Origin: Eubacteriaceae bacterium
GTDB lineage: Bacteria; Bacillota; Clostridia; Lachnospirales; Lachnospiraceae
Direction: 5' to 3'
Length of the DNA: 64,000 bases
Assembly (NCBI GenBank): GCA_902362455.1
Contig: CABIWJ010000006.1
Span: 125,495-189,494 of the forward strand
Shown: positions 63,925 to 64,000 of the stretch, piece by piece
Layout: each line of letters begins with the position of its first letter
Position numbering within the stretch: position 1 is the stretch's first letter
Notes under the pieces: generated by a model
What the model was told of the DNA's origin: nothing
The model's input: the letters and a program-made list of their open reading frames with translations, nothing else
The model's database searches: none
Translations under genes and position numbers: made by a program

Positions 63925-64000
63925 ATGAAAAATCCTTTAAAAGTAGTATGGATCGTGCTTGGATTTCTTTGCCTGGGACTTGGTACGATAGGAATTGTAC
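63925..64000 (+). CDS. YbaN (DUF454)-family membrane protein, 5' part (runs off window)
   Basis: The first 25 codons read MKNPLKVVWIVLGFLCLGLG followed by TIGIV, the usual N-terminus of YbaN/DUF454 inner-membrane proteins. The ATG at 63925 is 68 bp after the ATPase stop. YbaN genes are often next to haem importers, but the function is unknown. The rest lies beyond the window. Confidence 0.65.
   Translation, partial: MKNPLKVVWIVLGFLCLGLGTIGIV

Overview
The window looks like chromosome of a gut Lachnospiraceae-type Firmicute (Blautia/Dorea/Ruminococcus-like). This is inferred from purine-rich GGAGG ribosome-binding sites, frequent TTG starts, moderately AT-rich coding DNA, Tn1549/CTn-type conjugation genes, SpaA/Cna-B surface proteins and a NEAT/class B sortase haem locus. 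I cannot name a species.

Region 1 (1 to about 35.6 kb) is the backbone of an integrative conjugative element (ICE). Its left end lies outside the window and no tyrosine integrase is visible. In order it carries an amidoligase / gamma-glutamylcyclotransferase pair, a 1454-aa thioester/Cna-B surface adhesin, and a block with its own SAM synthetase, a Toprim/DUF3991 protein and a beta-class DNA methyltransferase. A palindromic candidate oriT, MobC, a MOBP relaxase, a PcfB-like protein, an ArdC-like protein and a VirD4 coupling protein follow. The type IV secretion genes come last: Maff2-like, VirB6/TrbL-like, PrgI, VirB4, and a lysozyme plus CHAP wall hydrolase.

Region 2 (14898-28183, 13.3 kb) is a second mobile element nested inside the VirD4 gene. 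It is a Tn4451-like mobilizable element with a large serine recombinase (TnpX type), TnpV, TnpW, a MobV-like relaxase, a CHC2 zinc-finger protein and a VapE-like ATPase. Its cargo is an XRE regulator, an OmpR-type response regulator, an intramembrane-sensing histidine kinase and an FtsX-type ABC transporter, with an exact match to the BceR-type operator consensus in front of the transporter. Joining the outer flanks at the shared CTGG restores an uninterrupted VirD4 reading frame, so the junctions can be placed to within 4 bp.

Region 3 (about 35.7 to 49.3 kb) is an AT-rich accessory region. It has a peptidoglycan-binding/DUF1906 protein followed by a small YcxB-like membrane protein, a LytTR response regulator with a truncated sensor kinase, and a 5'-truncated RHS/YD-repeat polymorphic toxin with a GIY-YIG-like tip and a candidate immunity gene. 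An IS with 11-bp inverted repeats and two small exported proteins complete it. The right boundary of the ICE probably lies in this region but I could not find it.

Region 4 (about 49.4 kb to the end) is a haem/iron acquisition locus: an MmcQ/YjbR protein, class B sortase, three tandem genes that appear to share a C-terminal module (one with a clear DtxR metal site), a secreted single-NEAT hemophore, and an 1889-aa NEAT/FIVAR wall protein ending in NVKTGD. A Shp-like membrane haem protein, an IsdE/F-type ABC importer with its ATPase, and the start of a YbaN (DUF454) gene follow. Two inverted copies of a 21-bp palindrome sit just upstream of a TTGACA promoter and are candidate operators for this regulon. 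No tRNA, rRNA or CRISPR array was seen.
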